Source: Halomonas eurihalina (lineage in GTDB: Bacteria > Pseudomonadota > Gammaproteobacteria > Pseudomonadales > Halomonadaceae). From it: a stretch of 35,814 nt of DNA. This document shows, piece after piece, positions 24,474 through 35,446 of the stretch (its first letter is position 1; each line of letters opens with the position of its first letter). The stretch is taken from assembly GCF_008274785.1 (NCBI RefSeq), contig NZ_VTPU01000026.1:1-35814 (forward strand), in the 5' to 3' direction. Position numbers and translations under genes: made by a program. The notes below the pieces were generated by a model. That model ran no database searches. It worked only from the letters and a program-made list of their open reading frames with translations, and had not been told where the DNA came from.

Positions 24474-27095
24474 ATGCTCAGGGTAGAGCTTCCGGCACTG
24501 ATCGGCCGACTCAACGCCATCGCCCGCCAGGGACTGGAAAGGGCAGCGGCACTGTGCGCCGAACAGCAGGCGCCCGAGGTAGGCGTCTCCCATCTGCTGC
24601 TGGCCTGCCTCGACCAGCCGCTGTGTGACCTGCGGGTACTGCTCGACGCCGAGGCGATCGAGCCGGAGGCGCTGCGCCGTGCACTCACCGAAGACGCCCG
24701 ACCGTCCCGCGACCTGGAAGTGGCCACGCCGAGTTTCTCGCCGTTGCTGGTCGAGCTGCTGCAGGACGCTTGGCTGCTGGCGAGTACCGAGCTCGAGCAT
24801 CGCGAACTGCGCACCGGGGTGATCTTCACCGCTCTGCTGCATCATGCCGGCCGTTACCTGGGGCCACAGGGCGAGCGACTGCTTTCCGGGATCAATCGCG
24901 AGCGGTTGCGTCGCGACTTCGTCCGGCTGACCCGCGACTCCGCCGAGGCCGCCGTGGCCGAGGACGTACAGCCGGCTCGCGGCCGTGGAACGGCCGGCGA
25001 TGACAGCGCCCTGGCACGCTTTGCCACCTCGCTGACCGAGCAGGCGCGTCGCGGCGAGCTCGACCCGGTACTGTGCCGCGACCCCGAGATCGACCAGATG
25101 CTCGATATCCTGGGCCGGCGCCGCAAGAACAATCCTATCGTGGTGGGCGACGCCGGCGTCGGCAAGAGCGCCGTGGTCGAAGGGCTGGCATCACGCATCG
25201 TCGAGGGTCGCGTGCCCGCGGCCTTGGCCGGCGTCGAGCTGGTGTCGCTGGACCTCGGCGCCCTGCAGGCCGGGGCCTCGGTCAAGGGCGAGTTCGAGAA
25301 GCGCCTCAAGGCGGTGATCGAAGAGGTCAAGGAGGCCGCCGTCCCGACGCTGCTGTTCATCGACGAGGCCCACACGCTGATCGGCGCCGGCAATCCGGAA
25401 GGCGGTGCCGATGCTGCCAACCTGCTCAAGCCGGCACTGGCGCGTGGCGAGTTGCGTACCATCGCCGCCACGACCTGGCGCGAATACAAGAAGCACATCG
25501 AGAAGGATCCGGCGCTGTCGCGGCGTTTCCAGCCGGTCGCCTTGGGCGAGCCGGACGTCGAACAGGCGCTGGTGATCCTGCGTGGCCTGCGAGATGTCTA
25601 CGAGTCGACCCATGGCGTGCTGATCGGCGACAGCGGTCTGCGTGCCGCCGCCGAACTCTCGGCGCGCTACCTGGCTGGACGCCAGTTGCCGGACAAGGCC
25701 ATCGACGTTCTCGACACCGCCGGTACCCGGCTGGCCCAGGCGCTGGATACGCCGCCACGCCGACTCAGCCATCTGATGAGCGAGCAGTTGGCTGCCCAGC
25801 GCGAGCACGACCAGCTCGAACGCGAGGCGCTGCTGGGCCGCACCCCCGATGCCACGCGACGCGATGCCCTGGCTGAACAACTGGCCCGGCTGGACGAGGA
25901 ACGCGAGACCCTGGAGGCTGCCTGGCGCGAGCAGCGCGATTGCGTCGATGCCATCCTGACGCTGCATCGCGAACTGCTCGATGACGAAGGCGACGACGAT
26001 GAGAGCGACGCCGCCGAGGCACGCGAACGGCGGACAGCGGAGCTGGCCGGGCACGAAGCGCGCCTTGCCGAACTGCAACGCGAGTTTTCCCTGGTCAATG
26101 CCAGCGTCGAGGAGGCCCAGGTCGCCCAGGTGATCGGCGACTGGACCGGCGTGCCGGTGGAGCGCATGACCCGCGACGAGCTGGCGCGACTCACTGAGCT
26201 GCCGGATGAACTGGGACGGATGATCAAGGGCCAGGACACGGCCATCGAGCGCCTGCACCGCCATCTGCTCACCGCCCGCGCCGATCTGCGTCGCCCCGGC
26301 CGCCCGCTGGGGGCCTTCCTGCTGGTCGGACCCAGCGGGGTAGGCAAGACCGAGACCGTGGTGCAGATCGCCGAGAGCCTCTACGGTGGCCGCCAGTTCC
26401 TGACCACCATCAACATGTCCGAGTATCAGGAGAAGCACACCGTCTCGCGGTTGATCGGCTCGCCGCCCGGTTACGTGGGCTTCGGCGAGGGTGGCCTGCT
26501 GACCGAGGCGATTCGCCAGCGGCCCTATTCGGTGGTGCTGCTCGATGAGGTCGAGAAGGCCCATCCGGACGTGCTCAATCTCTTCTACCAGGCCTTCGAC
26601 AAGGGCGAACTGGCCGATGGGGAAGGGCGCGTCATCGACTGCCGCAACGTGTTGTTCTTCATGACCTCGAATCTCGGTTACGAGGCCGTGGTGCGCCATG
26701 CCGACGACCACGAGGCCATGGATACGGCGCTCTATCCAGTGCTGGCCGACTTCTTCAAGCCGGCGCTGCTGGCGCGCATGGAGGTAGTGCCCTACCTGCC
26801 GCTGTCGCGGGACATTCTCCACGATATCGTCTCCGCCAAGCTCGAAACCCTGGCCGGGCGCATTCGCGACCGCCATCGCCAGGCCGAGGTGGTGCTGGAG
26901 CTGACGCTGGCCGAGGCCATCTGTGCCCGGGCCACGCGCAGCGAGAACGGGGCCCGGATGCTCGAATCGATCATCGACGGTGAGCTGTTGCCGCCGGTAT
27001 CGCGGGCACTGCTCGAGCGCATGGCGCGCCAGGAGCCGGTGACCCGGGTTGCGCTCGGCGTGGATGAACACGGCTTCACCGCGGAGGTCGGGTGA
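24474..27095 (+). CDS. tssH: T6SS sheath-disassembly AAA+ ATPase TssH (ClpV, VasG)
   Basis: An 873-residue protein from ATG 24474 (GGGAGAG upstream); longer in-frame versions into tssL lack coding sense. The N domain (residues 1-160, RVELPALIGRLNAIARQGLERAAALC) binds TssC. AAA1 has Walker A GDAGVGKS at 225-232 and Walker B FIDEAHTLIGAG around D297-E298; AAA2 has GPSGVGKT at 619-626 and LLDEVEKAHPDVL. A coiled-coil middle domain lies between them (about 430-560). It unfolds contracted TssBC sheath for reuse. Confidence 0.98.
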   Translation: MLRVELPALIGRLNAIARQGLERAAALCAEQQAPEVGVSHLLLACLDQPLCDLRVLLDAEAIEPEALRRALTEDARPSRDLEVATPSFSPLLVELLQDAWLLASTELEHRELRTGVIFTALLHHAGRYLGPQGERLLSGINRERLRRDFVRLTRDSAEAAVAEDVQPARGRGTAGDDSALARFATSLTEQARRGELDPVLCRDPEIDQMLDILGRRRKNNPIVVGDAGVGKSAVVEGLASRIVEGRVPAALAGVELVSLDLGALQAGASVKGEFEKRLKAVIEEVKEAAVPTLLFIDEAHTLIGAGNPEGGADAANLLKPALARGELRTIAATTWREYKKHIEKDPALSRRFQPVALGEPDVEQALVILRGLRDVYESTHGVLIGDSGLRAAAELSARYLAGRQLPDKAIDVLDTAGTRLAQALDTPPRRLSHLMSEQLAAQREHDQLEREALLGRTPDATRRDALAEQLARLDEERETLEAAWREQRDCVDAILTLHRELLDDEGDDDESDAAEARERRTAELAGHEARLAELQREFSLVNASVEEAQVAQVIGDWTGVPVERMTRDELARLTELPDELGRMIKGQDTAIERLHRHLLTARADLRRPGRPLGAFLLVGPSGVGKTETVVQIAESLYGGRQFLTTINMSEYQEKHTVSRLIGSPPGYVGFGEGGLLTEAIRQRPYSVVLLDEVEKAHPDVLNLFYQAFDKGELADGEGRVIDCRNVLFFMTSNLGYEAVVRHADDHEAMDTALYPVLADFFKPALLARMEVVPYLPLSRDILHDIVSAKLETLAGRIRDRHRQAEVVLELTLAEAICARATRSENGARMLESIIDGELLPPVSRALLERMARQEPVTRVALGVDEHGFTAEVG

Positions 27096-27096
27096 C

Positions 27097-28718
<1,622 letters not shown>

Positions 28719-28722
<4 letters not shown>

Positions 28723-29378
28723 ACGCGATCGATCTTCTTCCCGGCCTGCGCCCGCTGGCCGGCATGGCCCTGGTGTTGGTCGCCGGACTGTCTCCGGCCC
28801 TGGCCGAGGAGCAGGATTCCCGGCTGTCGGCGGCCGAGGCCTGCGCCGAGGAGCCTTCCCGGCTGGGACGGCTCGAGTGCTACGACGCGCTGTTCCGTGA
28901 GCGCCCCGCAGCGCAAGAAGCGGAAGGGACGCGCTCGCCGCTGTGGCAAGCCGTTGCCGATCAGGAGGCTGATCGGGGCGACGAGGATGTCGGCGTGTTG
29001 GTACGCGAGACCCCCGACACGGTGCTGATGAGTGCGCCGGCGCTGGGCACGGTACCGCCTCGCCCGCTGCTGGTGATCAGCTGTGACGACGCCATTACCC
29101 GCTTTCAGCTGCACCTGAACGAGCCCCTCGAGGCCTCGCGGGTGTCGCTCACGCTGCACGGCAATGGCGTTGACCTCGAACAGACCTGGCGGGTGCTGGA
29201 CGACGGCCATGTGGTCAGCGGCGGGCGAGGGCTGCCGGCTATCGGCACCCTGAAGCGCTTGCTCGGCAGCGAGCGGCTGCAACTGGGCAGCGAACAGGCC
29301 GCCCTCGACGGGCTACGTTTCGATCTCGAAGGCTGGCGCACGGCGATCGAGCCGCTGCGCACCCAGTGCCGCTGGTAG
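28719..29378 (+). CDS. vasI: T6SS-associated periplasmic protein TagO/VasI
   Basis: A 219-residue protein overlapping the vasH stop (ATGA). It has a signal peptide (LAGMALVLVAGLSPALA) and the VasI pattern: SAAEACAEEPSRLGRLECYDALF, then PLLVISCDDAITRFQLHLNEPLE, ending with DLEGWRTAIEPLRTQCRW. The Cys pairs may be disulphides in the periplasm. Its exact role in secretion is not settled; its place between vasH and tssA is the same as in V. cholerae. Confidence 0.9.
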
Positions 29379-29389
29379 CGAGGAGGATC

Positions 29390-30829
29390 ATGCGCATCAC
29401 CCAATCCAATCAGCTCGAGCCATTGCTCGCGCCTCTCGCCGAAGGCGTCGGCGAGCCGGTGACCTCGCACGAGGACTATGACTGGCTCGACGAGGAGATG
29501 ATGAAAGTCGGCTCGCTGCAGCATGGCGAGGTCGACTGGGCCGGCGCCGAGACGCGGGCCACGCGGCTGCTGGCCGAACACGGCAAGGATCTCAAGGTAC
29601 TCGGCCACCTGCTGCATTGCCTGCAGCACGACGCCGATCCGGTGCGTTTCGCGCTGTCGCTGGAACTGCTGGTCGGTGCCCTGGATGGCTGGTGGAACGA
29701 GGCTTACCCCTTCGCCGGGCCGCGTGGCAAGCGGGCTCGGCCCAAGCTGTTTCAGCAGTTCGCCCAGCGCGCACTGAAGCTGGCCGGTTCTCTGAACTTC
29801 CTGGGGGCCGCCGAGGAACATACTGCCTGCCGCGAGGGATTGGCACGACTGCGTGACCGGGCCGCCGACCACGAGCTGCCGGATGAACCGTTGGCTGATC
29901 TGGCCCGTCTGCTGGAGCAGGCCACGCCCTCGGCGTCGGAGCCCACGGCAGCGACGTCTTCGGGCACTGCCGTGCCCAGCGCTGATACGGCCGGCGCGGC
30001 GACGCCTCCCCGGGAGGCCGACATCGAGGTGCCTCGTGCGCCGGAAGCACGGCTCGAGGCCGGCAATGAGCGCGGCAACCGCCAGGCATTGCTCAAGATG
30101 GCCGACTTTCTCAATGAGCAGTCGCCGGGCGAGGCGCTCGGCTATCGACTGCGCCGGCATGCGGTCTGGCACGCCATCCAGGGGTTGCCGATGACGCGCG
30201 ATGGCCAACGTACCGAACTGGCGCCGGTGTCTGCCGATCGGGTCACGGAGTATCGCGAGGTCGCGACAGGTCGACCGACGCTCGAGGACTGGCAACGCAT
30301 CGAGAACAGCCTGGCGTTGAGCCCTTACTGGTTGGAAGGGCACCGGTTGAGTGCCGAACTGGCCCGGCGACTCGAGCATCCTCGTTGCGCCGAGGCGATC
30401 CGCGAAGAGACGGCCCGTTTCGTCGATCGTCTGCCGGGTATCGAGGCGCTGACCTTCAGTGACGGCACCGCCTTCCTCGATGCGGAAACGCAGACCTGGC
30501 TGGCGGAGACCTCCGGTCCAGGCTCGCCCGTGGCCCCGCTGGGCGACGGCGACCCCTGGCAGGCTGGTCTCGAGACGGCCCGCGAGCGGCTTGCCGAGGA
30601 GGGGCTGGCGCCGGCGCTTACGGTACTCGACGAAGGCCTGGCGGCCTCGGGGTCGCCCCGCGAGGAAGTCTACTGGCGCCTGGCCAGCGCCGACCTGCTG
30701 CACGAGGCCGGGCTCGTTGCCCTGGCCCGGCAGCACTATCAGGCATTGCATGATGTCGTGGCGGGCCTCGAGCTGGAACGCTGGGAACCGGCACTGCCGG
30801 TGCGGCTGTCGGCGGCGCTCGGGACATGA
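29390..30829 (+). CDS. tssA: T6SS assembly protein TssA (VasJ type)
   Basis: A 479-residue protein from ATG 29390 (GAGGAGG upstream). The N-terminal ImpA domain is shown by DYDWLDEEMMKVGSLQHGEVDW, LKVLGHLLHCLQ and ELLVGALDGWWNEAYPFAGPRGKRARPKLFQQF. A Pro/Ala/Ser-rich linker follows (about 185-225), then the VasJ C-terminal domain (QALLKMADFLNEQSPGEALGYRLRRHAVWHAIQGLP, YWLEGHRLSAELARRL). There is no hydrophobic C-terminal helix. TssA proteins prime tail tube and sheath polymerisation or cap the distal end. Confidence 0.93.
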   Translation: MRITQSNQLEPLLAPLAEGVGEPVTSHEDYDWLDEEMMKVGSLQHGEVDWAGAETRATRLLAEHGKDLKVLGHLLHCLQHDADPVRFALSLELLVGALDGWWNEAYPFAGPRGKRARPKLFQQFAQRALKLAGSLNFLGAAEEHTACREGLARLRDRAADHELPDEPLADLARLLEQATPSASEPTAATSSGTAVPSADTAGAATPPREADIEVPRAPEARLEAGNERGNRQALLKMADFLNEQSPGEALGYRLRRHAVWHAIQGLPMTRDGQRTELAPVSADRVTEYREVATGRPTLEDWQRIENSLALSPYWLEGHRLSAELARRLEHPRCAEAIREETARFVDRLPGIEALTFSDGTAFLDAETQTWLAETSGPGSPVAPLGDGDPWQAGLETARERLAEEGLAPALTVLDEGLAASGSPREEVYWRLASADLLHEAGLVALARQHYQALHDVVAGLELERWEPALPVRLSAALGT

Positions 30830-30874
30830 ATCACGACGATGTGACGGAATTGAAGGGATGAGGGAGCAAGGCAC

Positions 30875-33800
30875 ATGTGGAGACGAGTGAAGGCCAGGCT
30901 GAGTCGCTGGGTGCCAGGCATGGCCCGGGCGGACAGCCAGCTCAACCAGGCGCGGGGACACGCGAACAGGGCTCAGGGGCTGAAGCGTCTGGGTATCTGG
31001 CTGTGGTGGCTGCTGGTCATCGCCCTGTTGGTGGCGATCTGGTGGCTGGGGCCACAGTGGCAGGCCTTCGGGGGACGGCCGTTGGGGCCTTGGGTCAATC
31101 GCCTGCTGGCCAGCCTGGCGTTGGCCGGGGTGGTGGCGGTGGTGTGGGGCATTCGCCTGGCGCGACGCCTGCGCACCCTCGATGACGAGCGTCGCCAGGA
31201 AGAGCAGCGCCAGGTCGATCCGGTGCTTGGCCAGCTCGAGCGCCAGGAGGAAAGCCTCAATGCCACGCTCCTCGAACTGACCGACAGCCTGGGCGGTGGC
31301 GCCAACGCTCGATACAAGCTGCCCTGGTATCTGGTGATGGGCGTCGAGAACGCCGGCAAGACCAGCCTTATCAACCGCTCGGGGCAGAACTTCTCCCTGA
31401 CCCACGTGATGAAGGCCTCCGGGCAGGGCAAGCGTGGCCGACTGGGCTTCGACTGGTGGATCGGCGACAAGGCGGTGCTGATCGATCCCGACGGCGAACT
31501 GCTGACCCAGGGCGCCCTGCAGGGCGGTCAGCCGGCGGAACTCGAGAGTCGGCTATGGGACCACTTCGTCGACTGGCTCGAGCGCCATCGCTCGCGTCGT
31601 CCGCTGGACGGCGTGGTGCTGGTGCTCGACCTGGCGCGGCTCAGCGACGCCGAGGTGGCGGTGCGCAAGGCCTATGCCTCGCTGCTGCGCGCCCGGCTGC
31701 GCGAGTTGATGGAGCGCCACGGCAGCCGACTGCCGGTCTATGTCACCTTCAGTAAGATGGACCTGCTGCACGGGTTCGACGACTTCTTCCGTCACTACTC
31801 CCGGGCCGCCCGACGGGCACCGCTCGGCTTCACGTTCTCCGCCGCTTCCCTCGAGCGTCCCGGCCGTTGGGAGGAGGAGTTCGCCGAGGGTTACGACGAC
31901 ATGCTCGAGCGTCTCAACCAGACGCTGCCGACCCTGCTTGTCGAGTGCCGTGATCGCGATGAGCGCGAGGCGGTATTCCGCTTCGTGCGACAGCTCGCCG
32001 GCTTGCGCGACGTGCTGCTGGGCTTCCTCGGTGAAGCGTTGTCCAGTGATCGTTTCTCCACGGCGGCGTTGGTACGCGGGGCCTACTTCACCTCGGTCTA
32101 TCAGCAGGGCGTGCCGGAAGATCCCTTCGTCGATGCCGCGGCGCGGCGCTACGGGATGACCGACGGTGTGCAGGCGGCCCATCGGGCGACACGCTCGGCA
32201 CTGTATTTCACCGAAGAGCTGTTCGAGCGCATCATCTATCCCGAGTCGGGGCTGGCCGGCGACAACGCCCGGGCGGCACGGCGTCGCCGTCGTATCCGTC
32301 GTGCCAGTGCACTGGGCTGTCTGTTCGTTGGCGCCGCCCTGATCGGCGGCTGGTACCACTTCTACGAGAAGAACGCCAAGGCCCTGGCGGCCGTGGAAAA
32401 CAAGGCCGAGGCCTTTCTCGCCGTGCGCCCGAGCGACTGGCAGAACGACGACCCTACCGGCTATGCGCTGCTCGAGCCGCTGGACCGCCTGCTCAGCGCC
32501 ACGCAGGAATTCGGCGATTACCGTTCGCGCCCCTGGCTGCTGGCCGATATGGGCCTCTATCAGGGGCATGAGCTGGGCGTCGAGGTCGACAATGGTTACC
32601 TGCGGTTGCTCGAGGAGCAATTCCTGCCGGCACTGATGATCGGCATCATGGACGACATGAACCGGGCACCGAAGGGCAGCAACGAGAAGCTGGCGCTGCT
32701 GCGTATCCTGCGCATGATGTCCGATGCCAGCGGTCGTCAGCCCCAGCGTGTCCATGACTTCATGGAGGATCGCTGGCAGGAGGCCTTCCCGGGTCGCGGC
32801 GAGGTCCAGCGCCGCCTGTTGGCGCATCTCGACTACGCCCTGGCTTACACCGACCTGGCTGGCCACGCCGAGGCCGACCAGTCCGGCGCTCGTCAGGCCA
32901 TGGCGCCGCTCGATGGCAGCATCGAGGCCGCCCAGCAGGAACTCGCCCGCCAGCCGATGGCCGAGCGAGTATATGCTTCACTCAAGTCCGGTATCGATGA
33001 ACAGAGCGCCGCACCGCTGGATTTGCGTTCGAGCGTCGGCTCGACCTTCAGCCTGGTGTTCATGGCTCGCGATGACAATCCCGAACTGGTGCGCATTCCC
33101 GGCCTGCTGACGCGCAATGGCTTCGAGGATTACTTCCTCGACCAGCTCGACCAGGCCACCGAGCTGGCGCTGGTCGATACCTGGGTACTCGGCCAGCGGG
33201 ACGACATCGACTTCAGCGAAGCCGACCGCCGCCAGCTTCAGGAAGCCCTGCGCGAGCGCTATATCAGCGACTATCACGTCACCTGGCGCGAGGCGCTGGC
33301 CGACATCCGCATGGTGCCGCTGCCCGATATCCATCAGGCGGTGGTGGTCGCCGACGGTCTGCTCGGTGCCAGTCGCCCGCTGGATCGCCTGCTTGGCGAG
33401 GTCGCCAACCAGACCCGGCTTTATCCGGAGCTGCCGGCGGACGACGAAGCCGCTCGAGCGGCCCTGAAGAAATCGCCACGCTATCACCTGGCCAGCGAGA
33501 TCGAGCGTCATTTCGCCGCGCTCAACGAGCTCAGCGAAGAGCGGGGCGACAACCCCTCCAAGCTCGACGAGATCAAGTCTGCCATCGGTGACCTGCGCGA
33601 CTATCTGCGCCAGGTCGATGAAGCCGACGAGCGTGGTCAGCGCGCCTTCCTGTTGGCCCGCGACCGCATTTCCCTGAAGGGTGAGGATCCCATCGCCCGC
33701 CTCCAGCGCATTGCCGAGGACGTCCCGGCGCCGGTGAGTGGCATGCTCGAGAGCCTGGCCGACCAGAGTTGGCAATTGCTGATGGCCAGCGCGGTTCGAC

Positions 33801-34528
33801 ACCTGGAGCACCAGTGGGTGGATGAGGTCGTGAGACCTTTCCAGCAGGACCTTGCCGGCCGCTATCCGCTGGCGCCCCAGGCTTCCCGCGAGGTGGCGCT
33901 GGCCGACTTCGAGGACTTCTTTGCCCCGGACGGCATTCTCGATGCCTTCTACCAGCGCAACCTCAAGCCTTTCATCGAGGGCGCGCCGGAGGCCCTGCGC
34001 ACCGACGGGGGCGACTCGCTGCTGCGCCAGGGAGTGCTCGATGCTGTGCAGCGCGCCGAGCGTATCCGCGAGGCCTATCTCAACCGCGACGGTGTGCTCG
34101 ACGTGGCCTTCAGCCTCGAGCCGCTGAGCCTCAGTGCCGACAAGCGTCGCGGGGTGATCAGCGTCGACGGCCAGTTGATCGACTACGCCCACGGCTCCAG
34201 CCGTCGGGTGCCGATGATCTGGCCCAACGGCCTGCGTGAGAGCAACGAAAGCCGGGTCACCCTGGTGCCGAGCGAGGTCAACCATTCTCCGCGCACCCTG
34301 CGTCGCGACGGTCCCTGGGCCTGGTTCAGGCTGCTCGACGAGGCCCAGTTGACCGGCACCGGCGAGCGCGAGCTGGAGCTCAGCTTCGAGGTCGATGGTG
34401 GCAGCATGCGTTACCGGCTGACCGCCGATGGATCCCGCAATCCCTTCACCCGGTCGCTGGTGGCGGGCTTTAACCTGCCCACGACCCTCTACGCGGCAGG
34501 AGGGCCGGACGATGCTGACGACGCTTAA
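30875..34528 (+). CDS. tssM: T6SS inner-membrane protein TssM (IcmF family, VasK)
   Basis: A 1217-residue protein. Two N-terminal membrane helices (about 40-59 and 76-95) and a third at about 477-497 give the usual topology. The cytoplasmic domain between them is a GTPase/ATPase-like fold with Walker A GVENAGKT at 156-163, a DxxG-type motif in VLIDPDGELLTQ and SKMD in YVTFSKMDLLHGF. The large periplasmic part ends with a beta-rich TssJ-contacting domain (about 1090-1210, GSSRRVPMIWPNGLRES, GPWAWFRLLDEAQL). It spans the envelope with TssL and TssJ. The gene overlaps the next one by 17 bases. Confidence 0.97.
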   Translation: MWRRVKARLSRWVPGMARADSQLNQARGHANRAQGLKRLGIWLWWLLVIALLVAIWWLGPQWQAFGGRPLGPWVNRLLASLALAGVVAVVWGIRLARRLRTLDDERRQEEQRQVDPVLGQLERQEESLNATLLELTDSLGGGANARYKLPWYLVMGVENAGKTSLINRSGQNFSLTHVMKASGQGKRGRLGFDWWIGDKAVLIDPDGELLTQGALQGGQPAELESRLWDHFVDWLERHRSRRPLDGVVLVLDLARLSDAEVAVRKAYASLLRARLRELMERHGSRLPVYVTFSKMDLLHGFDDFFRHYSRAARRAPLGFTFSAASLERPGRWEEEFAEGYDDMLERLNQTLPTLLVECRDRDEREAVFRFVRQLAGLRDVLLGFLGEALSSDRFSTAALVRGAYFTSVYQQGVPEDPFVDAAARRYGMTDGVQAAHRATRSALYFTEELFERIIYPESGLAGDNARAARRRRRIRRASALGCLFVGAALIGGWYHFYEKNAKALAAVENKAEAFLAVRPSDWQNDDPTGYALLEPLDRLLSATQEFGDYRSRPWLLADMGLYQGHELGVEVDNGYLRLLEEQFLPALMIGIMDDMNRAPKGSNEKLALLRILRMMSDASGRQPQRVHDFMEDRWQEAFPGRGEVQRRLLAHLDYALAYTDLAGHAEADQSGARQAMAPLDGSIEAAQQELARQPMAERVYASLKSGIDEQSAAPLDLRSSVGSTFSLVFMARDDNPELVRIPGLLTRNGFEDYFLDQLDQATELALVDTWVLGQRDDIDFSEADRRQLQEALRERYISDYHVTWREALADIRMVPLPDIHQAVVVADGLLGASRPLDRLLGEVANQTRLYPELPADDEAARAALKKSPRYHLASEIERHFAALNELSEERGDNPSKLDEIKSAIGDLRDYLRQVDEADERGQRAFLLARDRISLKGEDPIARLQRIAEDVPAPVSGMLESLADQSWQLLMASAVRHLEHQWVDEVVRPFQQDLAGRYPLAPQASREVALADFEDFFAPDGILDAFYQRNLKPFIEGAPEALRTDGGDSLLRQGVLDAVQRAERIREAYLNRDGVLDVAFSLEPLSLSADKRRGVISVDGQLIDYAHGSSRRVPMIWPNGLRESNESRVTLVPSEVNHSPRTLRRDGPWAWFRLLDEAQLTGTGERELELSFEVDGGSMRYRLTADGSRNPFTRSLVAGFNLPTTLYAAGGPDDADDA

Positions 34529-35126
34529 ACGCTGGCTGGCCGCGAGTTCGACCGAGCCGGCTGAGGCGCCCGCTGTCGAACCCGCGCAGCGAGACCCGGC
34601 ACCGGAGCTGGTCGAGGCCTGCACGGATGACATCGGGCTGCTGCTCGGGGCGGCCCGGCGCGCCGAGGAGGAGGGGCTCTCTCCCTGGGTGCTGCGCGAC
34701 GAGACCCGTCTCGAGACCCTGCGCCGCTCGCTCGAGTTCGTGGTTCATCGTGGCCTCTGGCTGCAGCGCGAGGCGGACCGGGTAGCCCACTGGCAGGGTC
34801 GGCTGCTGGCCCTGCGCCATGGCGACGGGCCGGTGCTCGGCATGCTGCTGGTATGTCGGCGGGACGACGAGGCTGCCTGGCAACTGCGCTTCTTCTTTAT
34901 CGCCCCGGAGTGGCAGGGTCGCGGTCACGGCGCCCGGCTGCTGATGGCCGCCCGGCGCGAATTCCGTGGCACGCCGCTGCAGACCCGGCTGCCACTCAAG
35001 GGCGCCGCTCCGGCGAGTCTCGAGGCGGCGGGTTTCAAGCGCATGCACGTGGACGCCGGTGGTGTGGCCAGCTTCGAGGCCCCGGCGCAGTGGAACGACC
35101 AACGCGAACGCACAAGCGGCGCCTGA
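34512..35126 (+). CDS. GNAT-family acetyltransferase in the T6SS operon
   Basis: A 204-residue protein; ATG 34512 lies within the end of tssM. The acetyl-CoA-binding motif of GNAT enzymes is visible as FFFIAPEWQGRGHGARLLMAARREF, with the Q-G-R-G-H-G loop at 135-140. The first 50 residues are Ala/Pro/Glu-rich and probably disordered. The C-terminal part LPLKGAAPASLEAAGFKRM is the usual GNAT beta-bulge and last helix. Substrate is unknown. In V. cholerae this position holds vasL, so the acetyltransferase is a lineage-specific insertion; tight packing with tssM and the PAAR gene suggests co-expression and possibly modification of a spike-linked cargo or T6SS component. Confidence 0.85.
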   Translation: MLTTLKRWLAASSTEPAEAPAVEPAQRDPAPELVEACTDDIGLLLGAARRAEEEGLSPWVLRDETRLETLRRSLEFVVHRGLWLQREADRVAHWQGRLLALRHGDGPVLGMLLVCRRDDEAAWQLRFFFIAPEWQGRGHGARLLMAARREFRGTPLQTRLPLKGAAPASLEAAGFKRMHVDAGGVASFEAPAQWNDQRERTSGA

Positions 35127-35157
35127 ACGGCGACGCGCAGCGGCAGGAGGACGACGC

Positions 35158-35445
35158 ATGGGACGCAAGTTCGTATTGCTGGGGGATCTCGGCACCGACC
35201 ACGAGGGTTTCCCCCCCACGCCGGTGACCGCCGGCAGCCCCACGGTGATGATCGACGGCAAGCCGGTGGCGCGCCAGGGTGACCCTCTGGCGCCTCACGA
35301 CAAGCCGGACCATGGCCCCCACCCGCGCGCCATCGCCGGCGGCTCGGGCAGTATCCTGGTCGATGGCAAGCCGGTGGCGCTCACCGGTCATGCCGTGGAC
35401 TGCGGGGGCGTGGTGATCGGCTCCTCCAGCGGGGAGGGTAGCTGA
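35158..35445 (+). CDS. PAAR spike-tip protein
   Basis: A 95-residue single-domain PAAR protein from ATG 35158 (GCAGGAGG upstream). The PAAR fold is seen in TAGSPTVMIDGKPVARQGDP, with His and Cys candidates for zinc binding (H48, H55, C82) and the second strand pair GSILVDGKPVALTGHAVDCGGVVIGSS. It caps the VgrG trimer to sharpen the spike. There is no toxin extension. One base separates its stop from the next vgrG. Confidence 0.95.
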   Translation: MGRKFVLLGDLGTDHEGFPPTPVTAGSPTVMIDGKPVARQGDPLAPHDKPDHGPHPRAIAGGSGSILVDGKPVALTGHAVDCGGVVIGSSSGEGS

Positions 35446-35446
35446 G

